DNA from: Leishmania donovani
Taxonomy: Eukaryota; Euglenozoa; Kinetoplastea; Trypanosomatida; Trypanosomatidae
Length of the DNA: 64,000 nt
Direction: 5' to 3'
NCBI RefSeq assembly: GCF_000227135.1
Contig: NC_018256.1
Span: 826,377-890,376 of the forward strand
Part shown: positions 48,884 to 59,218 of the stretch, in pieces
How positions within the stretch are numbered: the first letter of the stretch is position 1
How the letters are laid out: each line of letters begins with the position of its first letter
Made by a program: the position numbers and the translations under genes
Notes under the pieces: model-generated
What the model was told of the DNA's origin: nothing
The model's database searches: none
The model's input: the letters and a program-made list of their open reading frames with translations, nothing else

Positions 48884-51178
48884 TCAGACAGACATGCCAT
48901 AGCCGCGGTACATAACGTTAAGAACCTCGTGCTTCCAGTACTTGAGACGGATCGGGTCCGCCACCGTCAGCTGTTTCGCCTTGCTCAACGCAGCGGCCTC
49001 GTAGGCCAGGAAGTCGAGGACGACAGCATCCTGTCGGTCTTCCTGCTTGCCTGCGTCCATTGCACTCGTCTTCGGTTCATCCCATGGACAGGGTTTCAGC
49101 CATTCCGGCTGGAGACCCTCGCGATACGCCTCCGACGGGCGAAGCTGCTGCACCCCGCGTCGCTGTGCCGCGTTCATGTACGTCAGCCACATCTCTTCCA
49201 GCATTGCTTGACAGGCCAAGTACTGCGCTGTGTCGACCTGGTGGAAGTTATCCAGCATGTACTGTGAGCTGCTCTCGTAGAGAATCTTCAGCTCGGCAAT
49301 CGCCTCAGACTTGGGTGCCTGCTGCGATGAGCTTCTCGTGTTGTTCGCCGCCGCCAAGCGCAAGACGCGCGCCGTCTGCGCCTCCAGCTCGGTAACCCGG
49401 AGCCGGACGACAGTGTGCAGCACCCGCTGCATGTGCCGCATCAGGGCAAAGCTCTCCACGTAGGCGTCCCACCGAACACAGCGTTGGCGGTCACGGAGGA
49501 GATCCACAAGTGGCGTGGAGGGGCTGACGGTGCCGGCGTCGGCGTCGGCGCACGTTTCGGAGTTCGCCAGTGCGACCGGGGTGAGCAATGGGGCGTCGGT
49601 GAGGTACCGCTGAAGCTCCTCACTACCGTCCCTGCTGGCGTGCTCTGCCGCCCACACGTGCCATCGCATGAGAAGTGTGTGGAAGAGGAGGGCAACGGAG
49701 CGGGCGTGGGCGTAGGCGGCCTCGTTCGTTGGGTCCACATACAACCACTGCAGCGAGTAATTCAGCTCCACTGCACAAATGTCTCGCAGGGTGCCCGGCC
49801 AGTTCTCGCTGTTGGTGGGTGCGCCGACCGAACTGGTGCAAGCCTCGGAGCAGACCTGCCGCCAGAGAGGACGAAGCAGGGCTTCCCTAAAGAGGGCGAA
49901 GCGGTGACACCACGCAGAGTTGTTGCGGCAGTCTTGACAGATAAGCTGCGCTGTGAACTGCAGCTCCTCGGTGAGTGGACTTGGTGGTAGGGTGGGGCGC
50001 AGTGCCGGCGGCGCTGCGCCCTCCGAGGTAGTGATCCAGTCGGGTCGCGGCGTAAAGCGCAGAGCTTGATCAGCTGCGGCTGCCGTAGCCACCATTGCGT
50101 GCTCATCCAGGGCCTTCCGCGACGGCGGCGTCAGCAGGAAGGAGAAGGCATGCAAGTACCATGACAGGTGCAGCCAGGCATGATAGTTTTTCCCATCCTC
50201 ATTGCACAGCACCGCGCGCAACGTCGGCCGTTCGTCGACCGCGGCAAAGTCGAGGCCGTCATGACGGCGCAGGTAATCGTTAAATGTTGCCTCACTCGCC
50301 AATAGGGGCACAAACGGACTGCTGTCCTCCACCTGCTGCTCCAGCTTTTCATCCGTGGCCGCGGCGTCCACACCGCATCGGACGTGAGAGGGGCTCTGCT
50401 GGAGAGCGTACGCCAGCAGCTCCTTTCGGTGGTGCCACACCTGAAAGTTCTTGTGGTACAGCCGGGTGAAGCAACCGACCGTCGTCAGTTCCCAGCGCAC
50501 CGCACGCCACGGGCTCAGCCGACCTTCCCACGCAATGTCGGCGCGCGCAGGGAGCCAGTGCTGTGACGTCAGCCTCAGCTTCGTCTGCTTTTCGTCCATC
50601 TCCCGTAGCGCCTCTTGCTTGTCTGCCTCCGAGGCGGTGCAGGAAAGGATGGCGGCCGGTATCGGAAGTTCCGGCAGCGCGTCACGGGTCGCTTGCTCCA
50701 ACACCGCAGGGGACATGAGCACATCGCGTCGGTCTTTCCAGACGGTGTAGTTGGAGGTGCACTGGCGAAGTGCAAAGGCCAGCAGAAGAAACCAGCGTGC
50801 CGCTGAGGTGCGAATGGCATGAATTACAGGAGGCAGCGCACCACCCCCACATCGCTCACCGCAGGGCGGGAGCGTTGGGGTGTACTCCAGTTGACCTCGA
50901 AGTGCACGGTATACGCCGTAGATGAAGCTGAAGTTCGGCGGATAGTTAATTTTCGCGACGGGGTGCTCTGGCGATGCACCAAGACTCTCGTCTGCTGGTG
51001 TCACGTCCGCGACAAGCGGCATGAAGGTCTCGACGCAGGCGAGCTCATAAAGCCGCTCCCCATCCTCGGGGTCCTGCGAGCAATCGGAGGAGGCAGCCGT
51101 CCAGGACGATACTGAGGACGGGGAGGATGTGCGGCTCGAACGCTGCATCGCGCCTGCAATGTCCATGCGAAGACGCAT
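48884..51178 (-). CDS. FNTA: Protein farnesyltransferase alpha subunit
   Basis: The alpha subunit shared by CaaX protein prenyltransferases; it wraps the catalytic beta subunit and is needed for farnesylation of Ras-like and J-proteins. PPTA repeats with the N-x-x-x-W signature are present in order: NYTVWKDRRDVL, NFQVWHHRKELL, NYHAWLHLSWYL and NNSAWCHRFALFR. At 764 residues it is about twice the length of the human subunit (379) because of insertions between helical repeats and a long C-terminal region, as is known for trypanosomatid prenyltransferase subunits. I start at the ATG at 51178 (M-R-L-R-M-D-I-A-G), with a second ATG at 51166. The open frame extends to 51382 through a poly-C/poly-G stretch that is unlikely to be coding. 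Confidence 0.9.
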   Translation of the reverse strand: MRLRMDIAGAMQRSSRTSSPSSVSSWTAASSDCSQDPEDGERLYELACVETFMPLVADVTPADESLGASPEHPVAKINYPPNFSFIYGVYRALRGQLEYTPTLPPCGERCGGGALPPVIHAIRTSAARWFLLLAFALRQCTSNYTVWKDRRDVLMSPAVLEQATRDALPELPIPAAILSCTASEADKQEALREMDEKQTKLRLTSQHWLPARADIAWEGRLSPWRAVRWELTTVGCFTRLYHKNFQVWHHRKELLAYALQQSPSHVRCGVDAAATDEKLEQQVEDSSPFVPLLASEATFNDYLRRHDGLDFAAVDERPTLRAVLCNEDGKNYHAWLHLSWYLHAFSFLLTPPSRKALDEHAMVATAAAADQALRFTPRPDWITTSEGAAPPALRPTLPPSPLTEELQFTAQLICQDCRNNSAWCHRFALFREALLRPLWRQVCSEACTSSVGAPTNSENWPGTLRDICAVELNYSLQWLYVDPTNEAAYAHARSVALLFHTLLMRWHVWAAEHASRDGSEELQRYLTDAPLLTPVALANSETCADADAGTVSPSTPLVDLLRDRQRCVRWDAYVESFALMRHMQRVLHTVVRLRVTELEAQTARVLRLAAANNTRSSSQQAPKSEAIAELKILYESSSQYMLDNFHQVDTAQYLACQAMLEEMWLTYMNAAQRRGVQQLRPSEAYREGLQPEWLKPCPWDEPKTSAMDAGKQEDRQDAVVLDFLAYEAAALSKAKQLTVADPIRLKYWKHEVLNVMYRGYGMSV

Positions 51179-51279
51179 ACGACGATGAATGGCTGTGAGT
51201 GAGTGGAGGGGAAGAGGGAGAGAAAAGGCAAGCGGAAAGACGAAGTTGAGATGTGAAGTGTGAGATGGGCCGACATGTG

Positions 51280-51300
51280 CCCCCCCCCCCGAGGGGGGGG
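51280..51300. repeat. C11-GA-G8 homopolymer palindrome
   Basis: Eleven C, then GA, then eight G: a near-perfect short inverted repeat about 100 bp upstream of the farnesyltransferase alpha start. It could form a very stable hairpin or quadruplex/i-motif structures. Confidence 0.9.
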
Positions 51301-52208
51301 CAACCGCGTGCGAGCGCACCGCACCCTTTGCATGTCGGATGCCCGTCAGGAGATGGGGGCGTTCGTAAACGGACGCACCCAACCAAAGAGCTTACGTTGT
51401 TCTTAAATGATCCGTCATTAATTTCAATACGGAGACAGCGACATACCTCCCCGCCCCCCGGCGAAGAAGACCATCTTCACAAAACAGATTCATCACAGGA
51501 GGGGCAAGCGGGAGAGGGGGGAGGTCGATAAGCGCGAGGTGAAGGGAGGGTCTCTCTTTGACCGATGCACGTATGGTATTTTGATGCACCGTGGCTCGGA
51601 TGTACATTGCAGTCGTGCTGCATGTAAAGCTGCTGTTACGGCTGGACAAAACCGCGGCTTCACACGCATCCTTCCCACGCACGTAGATGCGCTTAGGATA
51701 TGACGAAAAGAGAAAAAGGAGGGAGGGCGACGACAACGCAAACACAGACGCACGCCAAAAGCGGTCAACATGCATAACACGCTCACGTAAGGTCCCACAC
51801 GCAGGCGCCTATGAAAGATGGACAGTCATCCGTTCGGGGGGGGGGGATACCGGATCGCCTCTGCTTCCTTCCTCACGCATTCGTCTCCCTCGTGCGGCGT
51901 GCGTGCGCGCAGCTCTGAAGCAGGAACAGGAACTGAAGATAGCGTGTGAGAGGGTGGTTGAGTGGGAGAAGAGAACGTAAACAGACACACAAAGGCATAA
52001 AGAGAAGCGACGGCGAAATGCGAGAGCCGCAGGTCGCACAGAAACTCAGGCAAGCACATGGAGGCACGGCGGAGGAGGAGTGGAGGGAGGAGAGGGTGGT
52101 GGGTGGCCACCGCCTGGCATCCACGGCGCCACACTCGGTACCTCACACCCTCTCTCCGCTTTGTTGCACTATGCACACTTAATATGACATGAAGGAAGTC
52201 ACGCCCCA

Positions 52209-52232
52209 TTTTTTTTTTTTGGGGGGGGGGGG
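52209..52232. repeat. T12-G12 homopolymer junction
   Basis: Twelve T followed directly by twelve G on the + strand, then further G-rich sequence (GTGAGTGGGGTGGCGGGCGGG). It is quadruplex-prone on the + strand and reads C12-A12 on the transcribed strand. Confidence 0.9.
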
Positions 52233-53720
52233 TGAGTGGGGTGGCGGGCGGGCGATGCGAGGGAGCCGTGGAGGGAAGTGTGTGTGTGTGTGTGTGAGAG
52301 AAAGCAGCTTTGAGCCCACTCGCCCTCCCTCTCTCGCTTCTGCGGTTCAACACACACACACACACAGAGGCGTGCCAGCAGGTTGTCGTTGCCAAGGCTA
52401 GTGGCGACGCACGGACTCCCCTCCCTTTCCCTTTGCCTGTGGGCTGTCGTGTAAAAGAGCGCGACGGCGCATGTGTATGAGTATGCGCCTATGAAGATAC
52501 AAAACGGCTCCCATAAGCTGCGTACACGTGCGCTCACAAAATGCACGCGCCACGGCCGCTTAAAAGCCAACGGAGCTACGAAGGCAGCACGGGTGACACA
52601 GCGACTCCCCTCTCCATCACACAAAGATACCTAAATGAGTAGAGTTTGCGTGGCACATGCTTTCCGAATGCCCCCAAAATCCGCACTTCTGGACGGCGGC
52701 CACAAAACCAACGAGCGACAAGACAGACGACAGGAAGAGTGAGAGAGGCACCGGCAGATAGAGACACAAAGTGAGAAAGAGCAGACAGGCTGTGCCGGGC
52801 GTCCTTCGACTTTCCGTCTGGCAAAGGCGCTATCACCGCTCCACACCTCATTTCGCACGTCTCTGCAACGGCAATATCCACCCGTGTCACAGCACCTTCA
52901 CAAGGAGGTCACGAGGACACCATCGCAAGAGCACATCGTTGGCTGCAGCCAGGTGAAGCAGGGAGAAGAGCATAAGCAAAACAGAGCAAAGCCCCCCAAA
53001 AATAATCATCAAGCGAACAAAATCGGTCTGCTCCACAGAAAGAAAAAGAAAGAAAAAACACGAGGACGGCGGCAAGGATGAGGAGGGGGTCCGGTAAAAG
53101 GCCAACAAACAGCATCAGCAGTCAAGCAAAGCAAGAACACAACCATGAGAAATGAGGGCAAAAAAAGGGAGAGAGGCCGGGGGAGGGAGGGGGAAGAGGA
53201 GGGTAAGCGGCTACGCGTTCGAGGTACTACCGCTTGAACGGTGAAACGCTTTCCTCTCTGTCGCCAACCGTCTCTGTTCGGACTCTCGAGTAGTGATGAT
53301 GAGTGCCTGATGAAACGGGGCCGCCCTCGTACCTTTCTGTGTGTGTGTGTGTGTATGTGGGTGGGTGGGTGACTGTCGTGGCGGTGTTGCCGCAGAGGAT
53401 GCATGGCAACCTCTGGCGGACCGCCTTCTCATCTTCTGGACTGCTATATGGCAGAAAGCATACCACACGCGACCACGAGCTAGTCTACGAACGCAATACG
53501 CGTACACGAGACGACGGGCAGCAGCGCCGACACCACACATGAGAAAGGGTGTCATGACGACAAGAAAAGGAAGAGACGGCAACAGAGGTATTACTTTTTT
53601 CTGATGCCCGTACACACAAGTTAAAGGTGAGGTGATTGGCGGAGCAGCAGGAGGGAGGGAGGGAGGGAGGCTATGATCGAAAGCGCGGGGGCAGAGCCCG
53701 TGTAAGGAGACGTTGCGCGC

Positions 53721-55427
53721 TCACGCAAGCGTCTTCGAGTACATGTCGTTTCCCTTGTCATCGACGACAATGAACGCAGGGAAGTCCTCGACCTCGATCT
53801 TCCACACCGCCTCCATGCCGAGTTCCGGGAAGGCGAGGCATGTTACCTCCTTGATCGAGTCCTTGGCGAGTATGGCCGCTGGACCGCCAATGCTGCCGAG
53901 GTAGAAGCCACCGTGCTTCTTGCACGCGTCCGTCACCTGCTTGCTGCGGTTGCCCTTGGCGAGCGTGATGTAGCTGCCGCCGTGCGACTGAAAGAGATCG
54001 ACGTAGGAGTCCATGCGGCCGGCCGTCGTCGGGCCAAAGGAACCAGAGGCGTGGCCCTCCGGCGTCTTGGCGGGCCCGGCGTAGTAAATAGGCGACGTCT
54101 TCATGTACTCTGGCAGCGGCTCGCCGTTATCCATCATCTCCTTGATCTTGGCGTGGGCAATATCGCGGGCCACGATGAGGGTGCCGTTAAGCATCACACG
54201 GGTACCGACCGGGTATTGGCTGAGCTGCTGGCGCACTTCGTCGATGGGGCGCTTCAGGTCGACGTTCACGCTCGTGGTGCTCAGGCGCACTTCCGGGATG
54301 TCGGGCAGGTACTGCGCCGGGTTCTGCTCAAGCTGCTCAATGTAGATGCCGCTCTTGTTGATGTGCGCAAGAATCTGGCGATCAGCGCTGCAAGACACCG
54401 CAAGGCCCACTGGGCAGGAGGCACCGTGGCGGGGCAGCCGAATCACGCGCGCCTGGTGGGCGAAGTACTTGCCACCAAACTGCGCTCCAATCCCGCTCTT
54501 CTGCGCCACCTCCATCACGATCTTCTCCCACTCAGGGTCGCGAAAGGCGCGGCCGTACTTGTCGCCAGTGGTCGGGAGCGAGTCGTAGTAGCGGCAACTG
54601 GCCAGCTTCACCGTCTTCATGGTCATCTCCGCGCTCGTGCCGCCGATGACGAGGGCGATGTGGTACGGCGGGCAGGCAGCCGTGCCGAGGGTCTTGAGCT
54701 TCTCCTCGATGAAGGCGCGCAGCGATTTGGGGTTCAGCAACGCCTTGGTTTCCTGGTACAGGTACGCCTTGTTTGCCGAGCCGCCGCCCTTGGCAATGAA
54801 GAGGAACTCGTAGTCGCTTCCGGGCACCGCGAGCAGGTCGAGCTGGGCGGGAAGATTGTCGCCGGTGTTGCACTCCTTGAACATGTCCAGCGCGGCAGTC
54901 TGGCTGTAACGCAGGTTGTGGTACCTGTAGGCGTTCCATATACCCTTGGACAAGTACTTCTCATCCTCGCCCCCGGTCCAGCAGAGCTCGCCACGCTTGC
55001 CGAGCACGATGGCCGTGCCGGTATCCTGGCACGACGGCAGCACCCGACCTGCCGCGATGCAGGCGTTCTTCAACAGCGTCATGGCGACGTAGCGGTCGTT
55101 GTCGGAGGCCTCGGGGTCCTCGATGGCGCGACGCCAACCCTCCAGGTGGTCCTTGCGGAAGAAGTGGTGCACATCCGAGAAGGCGCGGTGGGCGAGGATA
55201 GTGAGGGCCTCGGGGTTCACTTTCAGCACCTTGCGCCCGAACACCTCCACCTCCTCCACGTACTTCTCGCTCCCCTCGACCTTGGCGAACTCGGTTTGGT
55301 GGTGGTGCGGGTCGGTGGGCTGAAAGATGGCGGAGAAGTGGAAGTCTGCGTTGACAGCGGACGCGTCCTCGATGTCCTTGATGCCCGCACGGCGGCACCC
55401 GATCTCGCAATGGTCGCACAGAGACAT
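53721..55427 (-). CDS. FH2: Fumarate hydratase class I, cytosolic/glycosomal-type isoform
   Basis: Iron-sulfur class I fumarase that interconverts fumarate and malate; in trypanosomatids it serves succinate/fumarate shuttling and nucleotide and amino-acid by-products in the cytosol. From the ATG at 55427 the protein has 568 residues, the length I know for the L. major cytosolic enzyme. The three [4Fe-4S] ligands fall at exactly the expected positions: Cys133 (PSCQDTGT), Cys252 ([10 protein letters not shown]) and Cys346 (VSCSADRQ). The N-terminus ([11 protein letters not shown]) lacks a mitochondrial presequence, and the C-terminal hydratase half includes [16 protein letters not shown]. It ends [12 protein letters not shown]. 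An in-frame extension to 55589 has no family support. Confidence 0.96.
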   Translation of the reverse strand: MSLCDHCEIGCRRAGIKDIEDASAVNADFHFSAIFQPTDPHHHQTEFAKVEGSEKYVEEVEVFGRKVLKVNPEALTILAHRAFSDVHHFFRKDHLEGWRRAIEDPEASDNDRYVAMTLLKNACIAAGRVLPSCQDTGTAIVLGKRGELCWTGGEDEKYLSKGIWNAYRYHNLRYSQTAALDMFKECNTGDNLPAQLDLLAVPGSDYEFLFIAKGGGSANKAYLYQETKALLNPKSLRAFIEEKLKTLGTAACPPYHIALVIGGTSAEMTMKTVKLASCRYYDSLPTTGDKYGRAFRDPEWEKIVMEVAQKSGIGAQFGGKYFAHQARVIRLPRHGASCPVGLAVSCSADRQILAHINKSGIYIEQLEQNPAQYLPDIPEVRLSTTSVNVDLKRPIDEVRQQLSQYPVGTRVMLNGTLIVARDIAHAKIKEMMDNGEPLPEYMKTSPIYYAGPAKTPEGHASGSFGPTTAGRMDSYVDLFQSHGGSYITLAKGNRSKQVTDACKKHGGFYLGSIGGPAAILAKDSIKEVTCLAFPELGMEAVWKIEVEDFPAFIVVDDKGNDMYSKTLA

Positions 55428-56199
55428 GATATACACTACTAGAGTGGAGTGTGGATGGGAAACACAAGACGCCGAAGAAAACGGAAGAGAAGAGGTGCAG
55501 TTAAAGCGAGTTTTGATACTGTGACGGCTGCAGTGAGGTGCGCATGCGAGACAGACGTCGTGGCGAACGCAGCGAGGGGCAGCGGCCACGCCGGCGTGAT
55601 AGGTCGACCAGAGAATGATGGGGAAGGGTGGTGTGTGTGCGTGCGAGAGAGAAAGTGAAGCAAAAAGGAATTGAAGAACAGTGTCGCAACGGCAAAGCGA
55701 AGAGGAGGGCGCGGCGAATGAGCGGCCACGGCGCCCTGCGCGTGCGCGTTCGGCCTTCTCTCTCTCTCTCGCTCTGGGCGCGCCCCCTTCCCCTCTTACA
55801 CGTCAGCGGCATACCTCGACGGTGCCTCGTTTCGCTGATCACGCCCCGGATCACTTGCTCGGTGAACGTTGAGCAGACCCCGTCTTGGCACGTTCTTTCT
55901 GTGAGCAGTATGACCTCTTCTCTTTCCGTATTCGCTCACGCCATCCGTCAGCGCAACGCGAGGGCGGTGATGTGTGCACACTGAAAGGAGGGGGTGGGAT
56001 GGAGGTACGCAGGTGGGTGGCTCGACATGGTGACCTTCAACACTTCCGCCCCTTTCGCTTGACCCCCCATGCTACCAGCATGCGTCGCTTGCGCATCAAC
56101 GCGTTGCAGTTAGCGCGTGTGCGCGGCTGACCACCACCGCCCCACTGTTGTCGACAGCGCTCGTTGCATCTGCCACGCCTATTGCCACGCACGCATCGC
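55428..56199. other. Intergenic region between the ligase IV relic and fumarate hydratase
   Basis: About 770 bp holding the fumarate hydratase 5' flank. A CT-rich stretch at 55755-55775 on the + strand and short purine runs are the only features. No gene is seen. Confidence 0.5.
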
Positions 56200-58295
56200 A
56201 CTCCGCTGTGCACGGTCATGCTTGCACCACTTGCTCTGCCGTCCACGTGACTCTGTCGTCGGTGCACAGGTGTTAGATGCCACCTGTCTGTCCTACGAGG
56301 GCACCGTCTGTGAGGCAAAGCACGGCACGTGGCGGCACGGCATCTCCGCCACCGCAGGCTGGCGCTTCACCCATGGAGGTGGGGCCTCCGCGCTCGCACA
56401 CGTGGCAGTCACCTGCAGCACCGTTTTCGCTGCCCGCAGCACGGGGGGGCATGGACTGGCGCTGAGAAACGCCGCCGCTGCTTCTTGCAGAGATGCGGCA
56501 CGTGAGGTGGGCGAGGCGGACACATGAGCCGCCGTTCGTGACTGCCACTCAGGAGAGCTTGTGCGCTGCCCTTGGCCAAGGCAATAGCGGCGAACATCTT
56601 CGATACCGCTGGCCGCCCAGAGACACCGTCCAGCCCAAGTTCGTGCCGGCAAGCGTGAACTCGACGCGCAAGGACGACCACTGGATTACTCTCAGCATCT
56701 GAAGGTGCACGCCCTTGTGCCTCCCTCTGGTGGACGCGCGCGACAATGAGGAGGGAGCCGCGTTGGCTCATCGCCATGCAGAGGGTCGTGCCAGGCATCT
56801 TCGTCTTGCAGGAGCGGCTGCCGTAGAGCATGTGCCTCGGCGTCCACAGCAGCACCGCGACTGCCTCTACGCAGTCCACCAGCCACTGAGAGTGTGCTAC
56901 GCCCGCAGATGCACACTTGGCACTCACATACGCCGTCTTGCTCTCACAGAGCTGAACCCGGTTGACCAACTTCGTTTCGCTAACGCTGTTGGAGATAAGC
57001 AGCGGCCTGATACGAGTCGGGTTCGCCAGGACTTCGCCTCCTTGCCGCTGCAGCTGGTGCTCCACGACTGCCCGGTCGCTCAGCAACGACATCGCAGCCG
57101 CGCTACGGTCGCCGTCACTTACCTCTGCTGCACCCCGTCACCGAACGCCGCCATGCCTCGACGCTACCAAAGGCGACGTAGTGAGCGCCAAACTCGAAGC
57201 CGCTGAGCCAGCAGCTCACCACCTCCTCTGGCCGAACGCCTCGCATCCTCCTCAGGGGACCGGAGAACCCAGCCGCAAACGACTGCGACTACACCTGCGC
57301 GGCGGCGACGAGCAAGGCCATCGCGGCAGGCCCAGACATCGAGCTCTCGCCATCGCCGATAGTTGACGGTGTCTGTCCCGATGCCGGCGCGGAGGCCGGG
57401 CTTGTCGCTACTGATGCTGCTGTCGGCGTGTATATTTCACGGAGGCGTTTACGCTTCATAAACTCTACCGCAAGAAGCTCGTCTCGCGTCTCCGCGAGAC
57501 ACCTGTGCGGCATGTGCTGAAAGGCCTCCAGTATGGCAACCGGGTGCGACACGTAGGTGGTTTCTATGACTCTTTTGTTCGCCGCAGGCAGAGCATCAGC
57601 AGAAAGCGGAGGGAGAGGCCAGTGCAATAACGCAATGAATCCGTGAAGGCGTACTCAAAAACTTCGGCCACCACCAAATGCCGGGGGTGCACGTACACGT
57701 CAGGCGCTAGCTCCGTCTCTGTCGGCAGCCACTCGCCCAGCCAGGGTGAGACGGTCTGCTTGGTGAGCATGCGCTCCCAGCGCAGGTCGGGGGCGGCTTG
57801 CAGAGCAGCGAGGCCCTTCCTCACGTGCTTGGTCTCAACCCTGCATACGTCTTGGGAGACAGCCCGTTCCACGTCCCTATCGTCGTCGGCTCTCCCTCGC
57901 AGTGGACTCGTCAGCAACAAAGTCGTGCAAGTTCAAGCGGCCAAACGTCGCGCAATCGTGGCCGCCTATGACCACCAAGTCGAGCGAGCCCGCCAAAGCG
58001 GGGAGGTGGCCCGGCTTCGGTTTCATCCATGCAAGCTGGCGCTCGGCTGGCCCGCGCACGGGATATGTGCCGTTTGCACAAGAACGTCCTCACGCTTCGC
58101 CTCCACGGCCTTCTCCAGCTCGGCCATGATCGCCGCCGTGATGCCAACCGCTTCGGCGGTGATAACCTTGAGGTGGGTAAACTGCGCGATCAGCACCTAC
58201 CGCCGCTGCCGCCGCCGACGATGCGTCAGGGCAACCTGCAGCAGCGGCTCCCCGTTGAGGAGCGCAAGATCAAACACTACCAAGTGAGCCCAGAG
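56200..58295 (-). pseudogene. LIG4 (pseudogene): Decayed DNA ligase IV gene (5'-truncated, frame-broken)
   Basis: Remnant of an ATP-dependent DNA ligase whose domain order identifies ligase IV, the end-joining ligase. In minus-strand order: motif III LVVFDLALLNGEPLL (~58290-58246); after an in-frame stop, FTHLKVITAEAVGITAAIM and AVEAKREDVLVQ, where motif IV's lysine is Gln (~58190-58075); after a frame change, motif V WMKPKPGHLPALAGSLDLVVIGG with LNLHDFVADES (~58030-57905); after another, CRVETKHVRKGL ... PDVYVHPRHLVVAEVFEYAF and YCTGLSLRF (~57840-57615); then VEFMKRKRLREIY; and finally BRCT1: VVEHQLQRQGGEVLANPT ... HSQWLVDCVEAV.LLWTPRHMLYGS (~57070-56815). Only ligase IV joins a catalytic core to C-terminal BRCT repeats with this 'WLxDC...PR' pattern. 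A possible second BRCT remnant (RVTWTAEQVVQA) lies near 56220-56255. No motif I (KxDG) is found upstream, so the N-terminal half is gone. Confidence 0.75.
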
Positions 58296-59218
58296 CCGCC
58301 CCCCTCCCTCCCATCTTCGACGGTGCCCTCGACATCTGTCGCGGTGGAGTCGAAAAGGTGCGCTAGCCGCAACGACCGCTAAATGAGGAGTAATGGCACT
58401 GCTGACCACGTGCGATGGGGCCTCCAGCGTATACTTGTGCATGCCTATCGGTTTCTATATGTGCGTGCCTCTCGTTGACTGTTTTGTGTGCGCGAAGGAT
58501 GCGCTCTTGAGCGAACACGCAACACGCCGCCAAGGCAACTTCAGAAACGAAGCGAGGAGGGAGAGTGGTGCGTGATGGACATCTATATGTGGAGAAGGTC
58601 TGGTGGTGCTGGTGATAGTGGTGGGGCCGAGAGCGGCGAGCGAGACGTGGGAGGAGTCGAAGAGAGATAACGAGAAAGAGGTGAGTAACAGATAGATGCT
58701 GACGAGGCAAGGGAAGACTTGGCATGAGCCGCCGATGCGCATCTGCGCATACGTTTTCGCGGCGACACGGGGTGGGGGTTCGCCTGCTCTTCCGCAGGTG
58801 TATTGGACGGATGGCGCATTCGCGGCCTTTTCTTTGTTCTTTCTTTTGCTTCGTGCTAGCGCGCCGCAGTTGAGCAGGTCGATGGATGGATAGAGGGGAG
58901 CGGCGTGCGACAACGGCGTCCTCCCTTTTGTTCGACGTAGGCATGGAAACGGAGGCAGAAGAAGAGCTGAAAATGCGCACACAGAGCGCAGTGCAGTGCA
59001 GTGCCGCAACCACCGGCGAAACCAACAAAAGCCACACGTACAGCACAGAGACGCAGGCGACACGGCACGCGCTACATTACGGAGTGCATGTCCGTTTTTT
59101 TTTTTCTCGAATCACGGTCCGGCACGCGCACGGCGCGCAGGCGGACTTCATGCATCGCCCGAGATGGGCTCTCCTGCCCCGTCGTTGTCCACTTTGCGCT
59201 TTCTCTCTTGGGTTCTCC
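58296..59218. other. Region upstream of the ligase IV relic
   Basis: About 920 bp that would have held the N-terminal half of the ligase. I find no KxDG adenylation motif or other ligase segment on the minus strand. It should include the 3' UTR of the large coiled-coil gene to the right. No gene is seen. Confidence 0.5.

Larger units (their letters stand above)
51179..53720. other. Long intergenic region between fumarate hydratase and FNTA
   Basis: About 2.5 kb. Simple sequence includes the C11-GA-G8 palindrome (51280), a G9 run at 51837-51846, T12-G12 at 52209-52232, GT and CA runs near 52280-52297 and 52351-52365, and GGGA repeats at 53651-53669. The longest open frames are Ser/Arg/His-rich translations of these tracts. 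No gene is seen; most of it is presumably fumarate hydratase 3' UTR. Confidence 0.5.

Noticed and set aside
51826..52395. 189-codon minus-strand open frame
   Set aside because: It crosses CA/GT runs and the T12-G12 tract, giving His-Thr and Pro repeats. It is a chance frame.
53913..55442. 509-codon plus-strand open frame
   Set aside because: It is the antisense shadow of fumarate hydratase, whose identity is certain; long antisense frames are common in GC-rich Leishmania genes.
56117..56527. Plus-strand open frames across the ligase IV relic (also 56715-57206 and 57643-58287)
   Set aside because: They show no conserved motifs, whereas the opposite strand carries ordered ligase motifs.
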